From Desulfonatronovibrio magnus (GTDB lineage: Bacteria > Desulfobacterota > Desulfovibrionia > Desulfovibrionales > Desulfonatronovibrionaceae), in contig NZ_KN882175.1 in NCBI RefSeq assembly GCF_000934755.1, positions 517,736-581,735 on the forward strand: a stretch of DNA of 64,000 nucleotides, in the 5' to 3' direction. This document shows, one piece after another, positions 37,290 through 46,857 of the stretch. The notes beneath the pieces were generated by a model. It made no database searches and had not been told where the DNA came from. It was given only the letters and a program-made list of their open reading frames with translations. Every line of letters starts with the position of its first letter. Positions within the stretch are counted from its first letter, which is position 1. The translations under genes and the position numbers were made by a program.

Positions 37290-39332
37290 TCACTCAACGT
37301 AAACCCGGAAACGATCATCAGGAGAACCTGCAAAGAAAACATAACTTCCATTAGGAACATAGACAGATCCGGTGTCCACCACGCTGTCATAAAGCATGTC
37401 TGTAAGGCTTGTCACAATAACCCGACCTTCATCAGGCTTTTGAAATCTGAGAACCAGGTCATCCTCAATCCTCAGCCATTCATTGAAACCGTCTCTGCCG
37501 ATCCTGACGCTGGCAGCCAGATTTCCAAAGGGAATAGAGCTTATCTGTATACCTTTAAAATCATCTGCAAGAGAAAACAGGAAGTTTTGATGCAGAGACC
37601 ATAAGCTTTCCTGATATTCGGTAAAAAGAAAACCTGATTGATCGCGAAACGCTGTTGCCGCCATGCGGGCGGAAAAGTCCCCGTCAACTTGTTTTATCCC
37701 GTTAAAATCAAGATAGCCGGGAAGCTCTGGATGCATCAGTGATCGTGCAGGAAATACGTAAACGTCATTAATGTACGCAGGCGCATTTCTGACCAGCCAT
37801 ACCTTATTGTGAAGGTCTTCCTTGAGTTGCCGGGGCTGTTCTGCGGGCTTAAGTTTCTGGTACATGAGACGATCAAACTCGTACGGATATTCTCCGCTTA
37901 TGACTATATAATCGTTGTCCTCAACAGTTGTGAAATACACCTCCAAGTTGGCGTCAAAATTAAAAAAAGACCCGTTGTTGTAGGTGAAGGGCATTGTTGG
38001 CCCGGCAAGCCCAGGGTATGACATCCCGTCTGGCTGCGGAATAATGAGCAGGAGCTCATCATCTCTGTCAAAGCTTATCTGCACCAGGTCGCCTCCAGTG
38101 TAGTATCCCTCATAATCCAGAATATAGTCTGGAATTGGTTCTGGAAGTACCGGCTTTGTCGGGGTTTCTTCAGAAATTTTTTCCATCAGTCCCTTGTCCA
38201 GCATCAGCCCGTCCAGGACGGGGCGGGTCAGAGCTTCGACGGATGCTCTGCCTGATATGCTCAGAGCAACCACAAGCCTTTCCTGGGGTATAACCTGCAG
38301 ATTGGTTGAATAGAATCCAGTACCACCGGTTTTGGCCAGTACCTGGAAGCCCTTCTCCAGATACCCCGGAAGCTCTGAATAGTCCCAGCCGAATGCATTC
38401 ATCATCTGCCTCCCCCTGAGCTTGTCGGAAAAGGCAGTCGGCTGTGAGGACAAGAGCATCTCAAGGGAGCTGTCCGAGAGGATCCGGCCCGGTCCTTGCG
38501 GAGTAAGACTGTCTCCGAAACGGCAAAGATCTTCTGCGGTAGATGATAAACCTCCGGCACCATAAACAGGGAAGACCTCCCGTGGATACTTTACCCCTGT
38601 TTCCGTCGCAAAGTACTCAGCCACATTGACCCCGCCGCTTTCTCCGATACTGGCCCCGGTGTTCACCATACTCAGAGGTATGAAGATTCTTTGCGTCAAA
38701 AACTCAAGATAGCCCAGGCCGGAAACACGCTCAACAATCATCTCAGCCAGGGTGAAGCCATCGTTGCAGTAAATGGACATGACACCCGGGTCATGCTTAA
38801 GGTGGCTGAGCCCAAGAATTTGCAGCATGACTTGATGCATGCCATGGTCCGGCTCGTATCCAAAGTAAAACGAAGAACCAGGCAGGCCGGAGGAGTGGTT
38901 GAAGAGCATCCTCACGGTGATGTCCCTGTAACGCTCATCCTGCATGGTAAATTCAGGAAGATAGGTCTTGACTGGTTCGTCCAGGACTATTCTGCCTTCG
39001 TCCACCAGCATCAGGATGGCCACCGCTGCAAACATCTTGCTGGTAGAGCCGATGTTGAACCGTGTATTGGCATCCACTGGCCGGTTGGTGGCCCGGTCCG
39101 CCACGCCTATACCCTCGGAATAGACAATTTCACCATGGTCCATGATGGCAACAGTGGCGCCGCTGCCCATGCCTGAGGTAATGGCCTTCCAGATGGTCTC
39201 CCTGGCCGCTGTCACAGCGTTGGCATACTCTGATGAAGCCTCCTTGTCAGCGGCTTTGAGACCGGTTCCGGGGAGAAGGACAAAAAAAGTCAAACATAAG
39301 GCTAAAAAGGCAATACATCTTTGTCTAAGCAT
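37290..39332 (-). CDS. Secreted serine hydrolase, class C beta-lactamase fold
   Basis: The 680-residue protein has a Sec signal peptide (residues 1-27). The beta-lactamase/DD-peptidase-like domain has SxxK in GSTSKMF near residue 95 and YxN as YCNDG near residue 185. From about residue 385, roughly 290 residues form an extra beta-rich region (YYTGGDLVQISFDRDDELLL). Members act as esterases, D-peptidases or beta-lactamases, and the substrate cannot be inferred. It is transcribed alone. Confidence 0.86.
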   Translation of the reverse strand: MLRQRCIAFLALCLTFFVLLPGTGLKAADKEASSEYANAVTAARETIWKAITSGMGSGATVAIMDHGEIVYSEGIGVADRATNRPVDANTRFNIGSTSKMFAAVAILMLVDEGRIVLDEPVKTYLPEFTMQDERYRDITVRMLFNHSSGLPGSSFYFGYEPDHGMHQVMLQILGLSHLKHDPGVMSIYCNDGFTLAEMIVERVSGLGYLEFLTQRIFIPLSMVNTGASIGESGGVNVAEYFATETGVKYPREVFPVYGAGGLSSTAEDLCRFGDSLTPQGPGRILSDSSLEMLLSSQPTAFSDKLRGRQMMNAFGWDYSELPGYLEKGFQVLAKTGGTGFYSTNLQVIPQERLVVALSISGRASVEALTRPVLDGLMLDKGLMEKISEETPTKPVLPEPIPDYILDYEGYYTGGDLVQISFDRDDELLLIIPQPDGMSYPGLAGPTMPFTYNNGSFFNFDANLEVYFTTVEDNDYIVISGEYPYEFDRLMYQKLKPAEQPRQLKEDLHNKVWLVRNAPAYINDVYVFPARSLMHPELPGYLDFNGIKQVDGDFSARMAATAFRDQSGFLFTEYQESLWSLHQNFLFSLADDFKGIQISSIPFGNLAASVRIGRDGFNEWLRIEDDLVLRFQKPDEGRVIVTSLTDMLYDSVVDTGSVYVPNGSYVFFAGSPDDRFRVYVE

Positions 39333-39463
39333 TGTTTATCTCCATGTAATAAAAAAAATGTTCTGTAATATTTTAGACCTTTTGATGCGGGCAGACCTTC
39401 TCCTTTACAGAATCCAGGATTAATGGCTGTGATCAAACGGTTTCCTGCTTACAGTGAATAATG

Positions 39464-40393
39464 TCAAAAAAATATTGACTTTCTCTTGTCCAGGCGAGTC
39501 AACCCAAGGAAACGGGCTTTTTGTTTGAGTTCCTCCACAACTGATCCAGGTACATTTTTCATAAGTTCGGGAAACTCTGCTGCATTGCCTGCAGGATGAT
39601 ACTGGCCCATAATATTTATATAAGTGTCAGCAGGCAGGTTCTGAGCTATAAAGTCCAGCCACATCTCTGATCCAGCCAGGTCATCCGGCATTACAAGGTG
39701 CCTTATCATCAGCCCCTTATAAGCTCTGCCCTTATCATCTATGATTAAAGAACCCATCTGCCTGTGCATTTCAAGAACAGCCTGTTTTGCTTTTTCAGGA
39801 TAATCAGGTGCATGTGCATACTTATCCGCATGCCGGCTGTGGAAAAATTTGATGTCAGCAAGGTAAATATCTACAATGCCGTCAAGAAGTCTGAGGGAGC
39901 TCAGCTCGTCATAAGAGGATGTGTTGTAGACTAGGGGAATTTTTAGCCCTTTGCTGGAGGCGATGAGTATACTTTTTAAAATTGGCAGGATCACATGGGA
40001 AGGGGTGACCAGATTGATATTTTCAGCCCCACTGCTCTGCAGATCAAGAAATATTTCTGCAAGATCGCTATGTGAATATTCCTTAAAGCCTGAAGTATTG
40101 CAGCTTATGTCGAAATTCTGGCAGAAAGTACAACCCAGGTTGCAATGAGCAAAGAAAACCGTGCCTGAACCTCCCCGGCCCACAAGGGGGCTTTCTTCTC
40201 CAAAGTGCAGGTTGTACGAAGCTACCTGTGCATATCTTTCAGTGCTGCAAAAGCCTGTTTCACCATCCAGCCGGTTAACCTCACATTTCCTGGGGCAAAG
40301 GGTACAGGACAAGGAAATTTGTTCAGCCTGTGTGATTTTGTCAGCAATACGGCCGTCTTTAAGAGAGTTGATATATAATGGTACTGCTGTCAT
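39464..40393 (-). CDS. Radical SAM protein, PflA-like
   Basis: The 309-residue protein has the radical SAM cluster motif CNLGCTFC near residue 90, preceded by a cysteine-rich N-terminus (CTLCPRKCEVNR and GFCS) that may hold a second metal site. The pattern matches proteins annotated as putative pyruvate-formate-lyase activating enzymes, whose targets are mostly unknown. The upstream frame extends to a TTG at 40420; ATG 40393 is preferred. A single-domain response regulator lies 72 bp upstream on the same strand. Confidence 0.85.
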   Translation of the reverse strand: MTAVPLYINSLKDGRIADKITQAEQISLSCTLCPRKCEVNRLDGETGFCSTERYAQVASYNLHFGEESPLVGRGGSGTVFFAHCNLGCTFCQNFDISCNTSGFKEYSHSDLAEIFLDLQSSGAENINLVTPSHVILPILKSILIASSKGLKIPLVYNTSSYDELSSLRLLDGIVDIYLADIKFFHSRHADKYAHAPDYPEKAKQAVLEMHRQMGSLIIDDKGRAYKGLMIRHLVMPDDLAGSEMWLDFIAQNLPADTYINIMGQYHPAGNAAEFPELMKNVPGSVVEELKQKARFLGLTRLDKRKSIFF

Positions 40394-40465
40394 GATGAAG
40401 AGCCCTCTATCATTGAACAAATTGATTACAATGCTATCAAGATGAAAACATGCCGGAGACTGAGC

Positions 40466-40891
40466 TCAAGACTGCTTGATTTCGGCTTGTTCAATGGGAT
40501 CAAATCCCAGTTCAGTTAAAATATAATTAAGACGCTGAACATGGACTGGCTTCACAAGATAGGCATCTGCTCCACCATCATACATGGCTTTTTTGACATT
40601 TTGCTCGTCTCCGAGGGCTGTGAGCATGATTATCCTTACCAGCTGGGAGCGTTCAACGCCCTGTGACATCTCAAAATCACGTATCTGCCTTAAGGCCTGC
40701 TGACCATCAACTCCAGGCATCATAATGTCCAGCAGAATAAGATCGTATGGCTGCTGAGAAGTCCAGGCCCTGCGAAAAGCGTCCATCGCTGCTTTTCCAT
40801 CCGTGACCTCTTCACATTCTCCATATGATTTCATAAGTCTTTTTAATACCATTCTGCTGTAAAACTGATCCTCAACAATTAGTACTCTCAT
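40466..40891 (-). CDS. Single-domain response regulator (CheY-like)
   Basis: The 141-residue receiver has E7-D8 as acidic pair, phosphoacceptor in LLDIMMPGVDG, the T in MLTALG, and the lysine in YLVKPV. There is no output domain beyond a short C-terminal extension. An AAGGAGG ribosome site six bases from ATG 40891 defines the start. It probably acts in a phosphorelay whose kinase is elsewhere; the nearby hybrid kinase (44227) is not operonic with it. Confidence 0.9.
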   Translation of the reverse strand: MRVLIVEDQFYSRMVLKRLMKSYGECEEVTDGKAAMDAFRRAWTSQQPYDLILLDIMMPGVDGQQALRQIRDFEMSQGVERSQLVRIIMLTALGDEQNVKKAMYDGGADAYLVKPVHVQRLNYILTELGFDPIEQAEIKQS

Positions 40892-41019
40892 GTTAGTCCT
40901 CCTTGAATCCATTACCGGACCCTGAAGGTAATCCTTAACATAAAAACTGACTACTGTAGGCCGTTTCCACCTTATAGATGATTAGACGGATTTACTCCTG
41001 TAAGCAGACACTAATAAAT

Positions 41020-41916
41020 TTAGATAAAGATAACCTCAGTGCCGATTCCTCCCTTGGTGAAAATTTCCAGAATAATGGAATTTTCCACCCTGCCATCAAT
41101 AATATGCGCCTTTTCAACGCCTTCTTCAATGGCTTCAAGACAGCATTTGAGCTTGGGGATCATACCGCCTGAAGCCGCACCGGATTCAATAATTTCCACT
41201 GCCTCCCTTCTGGTCAGAGAGGAAAATTTCTGACCTTCAGCAGACTTGACCCCATCAACATCGGTCAGCAAAATAAGTTTTCTGGCCTTAAGGGCCGAAG
41301 CTACTGCACCGGCAACAGAGTCAGCGTTGATATTATATGTTTCCCCATATCTATCCACACCTACAGGGGCTATGATGGGGATAAATCCCTGATTTTGAAC
41401 TGCCACAATAAGCCTGTTGTCAATATCAATGACCTCACCCACTTTGCCAAGATCAATAATTTCGGGAGGAGCATTTTTTTTGTCAATAATCATTTCCAGC
41501 TTGCGGGCCATAATGGTCTGTCCATCTTTGCCTGAAAGACCAACAGCCCTGCCCCCATTGAGATTGATTAAATTGACTATCTCCTTGTTGACCTTGCCCA
41601 CGAGAACCATTTCCACTACATCCATGGTGGCCTCATCCGTGACCCTAAGGCCCTGGCGAAACTGACAGGCAATGTTGAGCTGTTCAAGCATGCGGCCGAT
41701 CTGGGGGCCGCCTCCGTGAACTATGACCGGATTAATGCCAATATACTTAAGTAGAATCACATTAAGAGCGAAACTTTTTTTCAAGTTTTGATCAATCATG
41801 GCGTGGCCACCATACTTGATGACCACGGTCTGTCCATAAAACTCCTTGATATAAGGCATGGCTTCCAGAAGTATTCTGGCTTTGTAAGCCGCGCTTTGAG
41901 TATCTATTCCGGTCAT
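41020..41916 (-). CDS. argB: Acetylglutamate kinase
   Basis: ArgB phosphorylates N-acetylglutamate in the second step of arginine synthesis. The 298-residue protein has [11 protein letters not shown] near residue 28, the VHGGGPQI nucleotide loop near 70, and the C-terminal DGR ([10 protein letters not shown]) of the hexameric, arginine-sensitive type. The frame continues upstream to 42036, but that part is translated R1 repeat. ATG 41916, with AAGG seven bases before it, gives the family length. It follows hslVU on the same strand, with R1 copy 2 between. Confidence 0.95.
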   Translation of the reverse strand: MTGIDTQSAAYKARILLEAMPYIKEFYGQTVVIKYGGHAMIDQNLKKSFALNVILLKYIGINPVIVHGGGPQIGRMLEQLNIACQFRQGLRVTDEATMDVVEMVLVGKVNKEIVNLINLNGGRAVGLSGKDGQTIMARKLEMIIDKKNAPPEIIDLGKVGEVIDIDNRLIVAVQNQGFIPIIAPVGVDRYGETYNINADSVAGAVASALKARKLILLTDVDGVKSAEGQKFSSLTRREAVEIIESGAASGGMIPKLKCCLEAIEEGVEKAHIIDGRVENSIILEIFTKGGIGTEVIFI

Positions 41917-41945
41917 AATCCTGCCTTTATTGTAGAAATTATGTC

Positions 41946-42125
41946 TCAGTTTAGCGCTTTGCATGTGGCATGGCTTCCTGCCCGGAGGCATACAGCCCGG
42001 AGGGAGACTGGCTCTTCCTGAACCCGCTTGTCCCAAAAATAAGATATTTTCAGCACAAAATGATGCTCAAGTGGGTCCAGGAGTGCCTGTCCCCTGCTTT
42101 CCTTAAAAGAGCTAAACAGATACGA
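41946..42125. repeat. R1 structured repeat, copy 2
   Basis: This copy is reversed relative to copies 1 and 4. The left end is CAGTTTAGCGCTTTGCATG and the right end GAGCTAAACAGATACG. The hairpin arms, CTGAACCCGCTTG and CAAGTGGGTCCAG, pair with one mismatch and one wobble. The 31-bp module lies at 41973-42003. It sits between hslU and argB. Confidence 0.78.
41973..42003 (-). repeat. 31-bp GC-rich module inside R1 copy 2
   Basis: The reverse-complement form runs from GCTTCCTGCCCGGAGGC to CCCGGAGG. It occupies the same relative site as in copy 1. Confidence 0.7.
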
Positions 42126-42167
42126 AATTATAACATGCTGATTTTGCTGTCTGTATGTTTCAAATTA

Positions 42168-42206
42168 CTTGTTAATACCTCACCCGGGGGGCATGGCCGG
42201 AACGTT
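42168..42206. repeat. Short relic of a modular repeat unit
   Basis: An ATTACTTGTTAATAC end motif is joined to CCTCACCCGGGGGGC with no cargo. It lies directly beside the hslU stop codon (42208-42210). Confidence 0.55.
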
Positions 42207-42207
42207 T

Positions 42208-43611
42208 TTAAAGAATGTATCTTGAGAGATCTTTGTCAGCCTGCACATCCTTCAGCTGATCCAGAACGTAATCTTTATCAGCAGTTATCTTCTGACCTCC
42301 CATCTCCGGAGCTTTAAAGGACAGTTCCTGCAACAGCTTTTCCATAATGGTGTAAAGCCTTCTGGCTCCTATATTTTCAGTTTCATCATTAACTTTCTGG
42401 GCAAAACTGGAAAGCTCAAGCAGAGATTCATCCGTGAAATCAAGGGTGATGCCTTCTGTTTCCAACAGGGCTTTATATTGTTTTGTCAAAGCGTTTTGAG
42501 GTTCTGTAAGAATTCTGTAAAAATCTTCACTGGTCAACGCGGTCAGTTCCACCCTGAGGGGAAAGCGCCCCTGAAGCTCAGGAACCAGGTCTGAAGGCTT
42601 GGAATAATGAAAGGCTCCGGCAGCAATGAATAAAATATGATCAGTTCTGATCATGCCGTATTTGGTGTTAACCACACAACCTTCCACCACAGGCAGAAGA
42701 TCTCGCTGCACGCCTTCTCGTGATACTTCAGCTCTGGAGCCTTTATCGCCGCCGCAGACCTTATCAATTTCATCAATAAAGACGATGCCGCTTTGCTCCA
42801 CTCTTTCCCGGGCAATCTCGGTTACCTTGTCCATATCCACCAGCCTTTCAGATTCCTCCTGCACCAGAATCTCATAGGCATTTCTTACCTTTACTTTCTT
42901 GGTCTTGGTCTTTTTGGGAAAAACCCGGCTAAACATATCACGAAACTGCATTTCCATGTCCTCAAGCCCGGGCATAGCCATTATTTCCACATTGGCGCCT
43001 GTCTTGACATCAACTTCAACAACCCTGTCATCAAGCTTGCCGTCTCTCCAGAGTTTCCGAAGCTTTTCCCTGGTCCGGTCATGCTGTTCTTCTGCCTGAG
43101 CAGCAGGCGGGGGCACCAGGACCTCATCACCAGCCGGTTGCGCTTGTGGTTGAGACTGCTGGAAATTCTGATGAGCAGGGGCTGGTGTTTTTTTAGGAGG
43201 AAGCAGAAGATCTAACAGTCTTTCTTCAGCATTGGCCTCAGCTTTGGACTGGACCTTTTTTCTTTCCTCTTCCCTGACCATGTTAATGCCTATCTCCATG
43301 AGATCTCTTATCATGGATTCCACGTCCCGGCCCACATAGCCTACCTCTGTAAACTTTGTGGCTTCAACTTTGAAAAAAGGCGAACCAGCCAGTTTGGCCA
43401 GACGTCTGGCAATCTCGGTTTTTCCAACACCGGTTGGCCCGATCATTATAATGTTCTTAGGTGCTATTTCCTCTCTTAATTCAGGATCAAGCTGCTGCCT
43501 GCGCCATCTGTTGCGCAAGGCAATAGCCACCATGCGTTTGGCATCATCCTGCCCGATAATAAATTTATCCAACTCTGATACAATTTCCCTTGGAGTAAGT
43601 GTGGTACTCAT
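42208..43611 (-). CDS. hslU: ATP-dependent protease ATPase subunit HslU
   Basis: HslU unfolds proteins and feeds them to HslV. The 467 residues show Walker [10 protein letters not shown] near residue 56, pore loop GYVGRD near 90, a charged intermediate domain (residues 130-240, with a Gln/Pro-rich insert), and Walker B FIDEIDK near 278. The C-terminus is LSRYIL, the tail that inserts into HslV. It starts 14 bp after hslV. Confidence 0.97.
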   Translation of the reverse strand: MSTTLTPREIVSELDKFIIGQDDAKRMVAIALRNRWRRQQLDPELREEIAPKNIIMIGPTGVGKTEIARRLAKLAGSPFFKVEATKFTEVGYVGRDVESMIRDLMEIGINMVREEERKKVQSKAEANAEERLLDLLLPPKKTPAPAHQNFQQSQPQAQPAGDEVLVPPPAAQAEEQHDRTREKLRKLWRDGKLDDRVVEVDVKTGANVEIMAMPGLEDMEMQFRDMFSRVFPKKTKTKKVKVRNAYEILVQEESERLVDMDKVTEIARERVEQSGIVFIDEIDKVCGGDKGSRAEVSREGVQRDLLPVVEGCVVNTKYGMIRTDHILFIAAGAFHYSKPSDLVPELQGRFPLRVELTALTSEDFYRILTEPQNALTKQYKALLETEGITLDFTDESLLELSSFAQKVNDETENIGARRLYTIMEKLLQELSFKAPEMGGQKITADKDYVLDQLKDVQADKDLSRYIL

Positions 43612-43625
43612 TAAAACCTGTCCTT

Positions 43626-44162
43626 TCAGTCTATTTTTTCCAGTATGATTTTGTCATTGGTATATACACATATTTCTGCTGCAATCTTCATGGATTTCTC
43701 CACGATTTCCGAGGCCTTGAGTTGAGAATTTTCACTCATGGCCCGGGCAGCAGCCAGGGCATAAGCACCGCCCGACCCTATGGCAGCTATGCCGTCATCC
43801 GGCTCAATAACATCTCCGTTGCCAGTAATTATCAGCACATTGTTCTTATCCGCTACAATAAGCATGGCTTCAAGCCGGCGCAGATACTTATCCATGCGCC
43901 ATTCCTTGGCCAGTTCAACGCTGGCCCTGAGCAGGTTTCCCCGATATTCCTCCAGCCTGGCCTCAAACCTTTCAAACAGGGTAAAAGCATCAGCTGTAGC
44001 TCCAGCAAAACCTGCTATAATCTGATCATTATACATTCTCCTGACTTTCCTGGCAGTATGCTTCATAACCATGGCCTGACCAAATGTTACCTGGCCGTCT
44101 CCAGCCATGGCCACAGCCTGATCCTTTTTCACTGCCAGAATAGTTGTTCCCTTTAACTCCAT
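43626..44162 (-). CDS. hslV: ATP-dependent protease peptidase subunit HslV
   Basis: This threonine protease of the proteasome fold forms double hexameric rings capped by HslU. The 178-residue product has [10 protein letters not shown] at residues 5-14, [10 protein letters not shown], and [14 protein letters not shown]. The catalytic threonine should be T6, so five residues (MELKG) would have to be removed, unlike E. coli HslV where only the initiator Met is lost. AAAGGAG lies about ten bases upstream. The order hslV-hslU-argB suggests one operon. Confidence 0.96.
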   Translation of the reverse strand: MELKGTTILAVKKDQAVAMAGDGQVTFGQAMVMKHTARKVRRMYNDQIIAGFAGATADAFTLFERFEARLEEYRGNLLRASVELAKEWRMDKYLRRLEAMLIVADKNNVLIITGNGDVIEPDDGIAAIGSGGAYALAAARAMSENSQLKASEIVEKSMKIAAEICVYTNDKIILEKID

Positions 44163-44226
44163 ATAATTGCTGCTCCTTTATCGCGATTGTAATTTAGTGA
44201 ATCTCTTTGTTGAATGGCCAAAGAAA

Positions 44227-46857
44227 TTATCCATTATCAATATCCAGGGCAAGCCGGATTTTGGTGACAAGCTCTTGAACCTGATAAGGCTTGGCAACAA
44301 AATCCAAAAGTCCATGAGAACCGGGATCCCTGGACATGGGATGATCCATATATCCGCTGGCAATAATAATTCTTGCGTCAGGATCAATCTTGAGTATTTC
44401 CCGTGCGCATTGCTCTCCCCCCATGCCGGGCATACCCAGATCCATCACAATAACATCAATGTCATGAGACGAAAAAATATCAATGGCTTCTTCACCAGAA
44501 CCTGCATCAAGGACCTTGAAGCCATAATGCTCAAACATGTCCACGGTTATTTCTCTTATATCCGCTTCATCGTCAACCACCATAATAGTGGGAGCGTTGC
44601 CGGAACTGACCTTAATGATTTCATAGTCCAAGTCCTGTTCCGATGGCTTTTGCTGCTTACTGGCTGGAAGAAGAATTGTAAACTTTGTTCCTGAGCCCAC
44701 CTCGCTATGGCAGAAAATATACCCGTTATGCTCCTTGATGATGCCGAACACCGTAGGCAGACCAAGCCCGGTTCCCTTGCCCAGTTCCTTGGTGGTGTAA
44801 AATGGATCATACATTCTTTCTCTGATCTTTTCATCCATGCCTGCCCCGGTATCACTCACGGAAAGAGCAACATACCTGCCTGGAGCAACATCCCTGCAAG
44901 GACTGCTTAGCGCTTTCACATTATCAATATTCACCTGCTCAGTGCGTACTATGATGTCTCCAGATCCATCTATTGCATCACCGGCATTTTTGATAAGGTT
45001 CATCAGCACAAGCTCAATCTGGTGGCGGTCAATTAACACTTCGCTTATGTCGGAATCAAGATCGTGAGTCAGATTTATCATTTTGGGCAGTGCATGCCTG
45101 AGAATTTCCATTTCCTGCAGTACCAGGTCATTGAGATTGACTTGTGACAGTTGGGGCTCCATTTTTCTGCTAAAGGCCATGATTCTTTTAACAAGGCTTA
45201 CGCCCCTGTCCACAAGAGCTGATATACGTTTAAGAAATCTTTGGATGCCATGGTCCTCATGTCTGGCATTCATCAACTGCACCTGACCTGAGACTGCCTG
45301 TAAAATATTATTGAAATCATGGGCAATGCCTCCGGCCAGAACTCCAAGGGCTTCCATCTTTCTGGCCTGATGGAGTTCCTGCTCCATCTTCCTGTTCTCT
45401 GCTGCCTGCAGCTCCTTCTGGGTCATATCCATAAGAAATGAAACCACCCGTCCGTCAGGCAAAGCGGAAAAGCTGAGTTCTACCTTCTTATGGCTGCCGG
45501 ACCTGTCTTTAATTCCCACCATTCTGGTAACTGTCTGACCTGAAGCAGCATTTATCCAGTCTTTTCTAAGACACTCCAAATCCTCAGGATCTTCTGTTAT
45601 CCTGGCTAACCATGAGCCAAGTTCATGAACATCACTTCTTTTATACCCGGTCAGCTGGAAAAACTGCTGATTTACATCCAGGATTTCTCCAGAATTGCCA
45701 ACCACCATCTGAGCCAGAGGAGAACTGTCAAATAATGAGTAAATAAGCATGCGCTCTTTCTCAAGAGACTTCTCAGTCTGCTTGAGTCTGGAAATATCAG
45801 ACCCTGTGTAGATCATCCAGTCCTGTCCAGACTCATTATCAGTAAAATGACGACTATACCACAATATATGCAGTTTTTTGCCTGATCTGGTCAGAATGCT
45901 CATTTCTTCGCCATTCACTGTAAAGCCTGTCTTATGATGCTCAAACAGTTTTTTTATGAACTTGCTTCTTCTCTTGGGAACTATTTCCCATAATCCTTTG
46001 CCCACAATTTCATCGCGACTGAAGCCGCTCAGGGAGCAAAGGTAGTTATTGGCCATGGCCACGCGTCCGTTTTTATCCACTACCACAATTATAATACTGA
46101 TAATTTCAAACAGATTGGAGATAAACTGATTCTTGGATTTGATGGAGTTCATCATCCCTTCTATAGTTCTGCTCAGGTATGTGAACTCTGCAACGCCCTT
46201 GTAATCCGGAGACTCTTCATTTTTCAGCCTGCTGATAATCTTGGAAAGCGGTGCTGAAACATTGACTATAATTAAAAGCATGATCAGCAGCACACCGGCT
46301 CCCAATATGCTCAGCACACCCCAGTAGACAGCTTTGATATGCCCCAGCATAGACTCATAGTACTGGGTATCCTGCATGATATAAATATCCCAGTCCCAGA
46401 GTTCAAAATGAAGCCTGCCGGTAAGATAGTCTGAACCTTTTAGTGTGGACACGGAAATGGCAGGTAGATCCTGGAAAAAGTCATAAATTGTTTTATCTTC
46501 TTTGGTTGTGTTAAAAGACATGACCGCTTGTCCGGATCCTGTGAAAATGGCCCCGGATAGCTGCTGGCTCTCAAGATAGATTTCAATTTCAGACATGGTT
46601 CTGGCCTGAACAATGGTATAATTCAAATGAGAACCTGAAGTTATAAGCAGAAAATCATTAAGATTACCGTCGCAGATGTCATAGATGCTATCCATCATCC
46701 AATGCATTTTTTCGCGCATATGTCTGTCCAGAAAGTCATCTACAGTGCCCACTACCAAGCTTTGCAGCCAGAAGGAAATAACTAACAGCCCGAGCAGAAG
46801 AGGAACAATCATCCTGACGAAAATACTCTGCAGCGGACTGCTTTTATCACCGTCCAT
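44227..46857 (-). CDS. Hybrid sensor histidine kinase (PAS-PAS-HisKA-HATPase-REC)
   Basis: The 876-residue protein has a membrane helix at 13-33, a periplasmic domain to about 178, a second helix at 180-202, then two PAS domains (about 240-355 and 372-480). The HisKA region has GGIAHDFNNILQ near residue 512. An ATPase domain follows with LIKNAGDAIDG and GKGTGLGL, and a C-terminal receiver has phosphoacceptor D806 in VMDLGMPG. Its start overlaps the upstream substrate-binding-protein gene by 11 bp, implying that the periplasmic protein supplies the ligand signal. Confidence 0.93.
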   Translation of the reverse strand: MDGDKSSPLQSIFVRMIVPLLLGLLVISFWLQSLVVGTVDDFLDRHMREKMHWMMDSIYDICDGNLNDFLLITSGSHLNYTIVQARTMSEIEIYLESQQLSGAIFTGSGQAVMSFNTTKEDKTIYDFFQDLPAISVSTLKGSDYLTGRLHFELWDWDIYIMQDTQYYESMLGHIKAVYWGVLSILGAGVLLIMLLIIVNVSAPLSKIISRLKNEESPDYKGVAEFTYLSRTIEGMMNSIKSKNQFISNLFEIISIIIVVVDKNGRVAMANNYLCSLSGFSRDEIVGKGLWEIVPKRRSKFIKKLFEHHKTGFTVNGEEMSILTRSGKKLHILWYSRHFTDNESGQDWMIYTGSDISRLKQTEKSLEKERMLIYSLFDSSPLAQMVVGNSGEILDVNQQFFQLTGYKRSDVHELGSWLARITEDPEDLECLRKDWINAASGQTVTRMVGIKDRSGSHKKVELSFSALPDGRVVSFLMDMTQKELQAAENRKMEQELHQARKMEALGVLAGGIAHDFNNILQAVSGQVQLMNARHEDHGIQRFLKRISALVDRGVSLVKRIMAFSRKMEPQLSQVNLNDLVLQEMEILRHALPKMINLTHDLDSDISEVLIDRHQIELVLMNLIKNAGDAIDGSGDIIVRTEQVNIDNVKALSSPCRDVAPGRYVALSVSDTGAGMDEKIRERMYDPFYTTKELGKGTGLGLPTVFGIIKEHNGYIFCHSEVGSGTKFTILLPASKQQKPSEQDLDYEIIKVSSGNAPTIMVVDDEADIREITVDMFEHYGFKVLDAGSGEEAIDIFSSHDIDVIVMDLGMPGMGGEQCAREILKIDPDARIIIASGYMDHPMSRDPGSHGLLDFVAKPYQVQELVTKIRLALDIDNG

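Noticed and set aside
38691-39176. 161-residue plus-strand frame
   Set aside because: It lies antisense to the clearly coding serine hydrolase and lacks any recognisable domain.
41917-42036. N-terminal extension of argB
   Set aside because: The extra codons translate R1 copy 2. ATG 41916 has a ribosome site and gives the normal family length.
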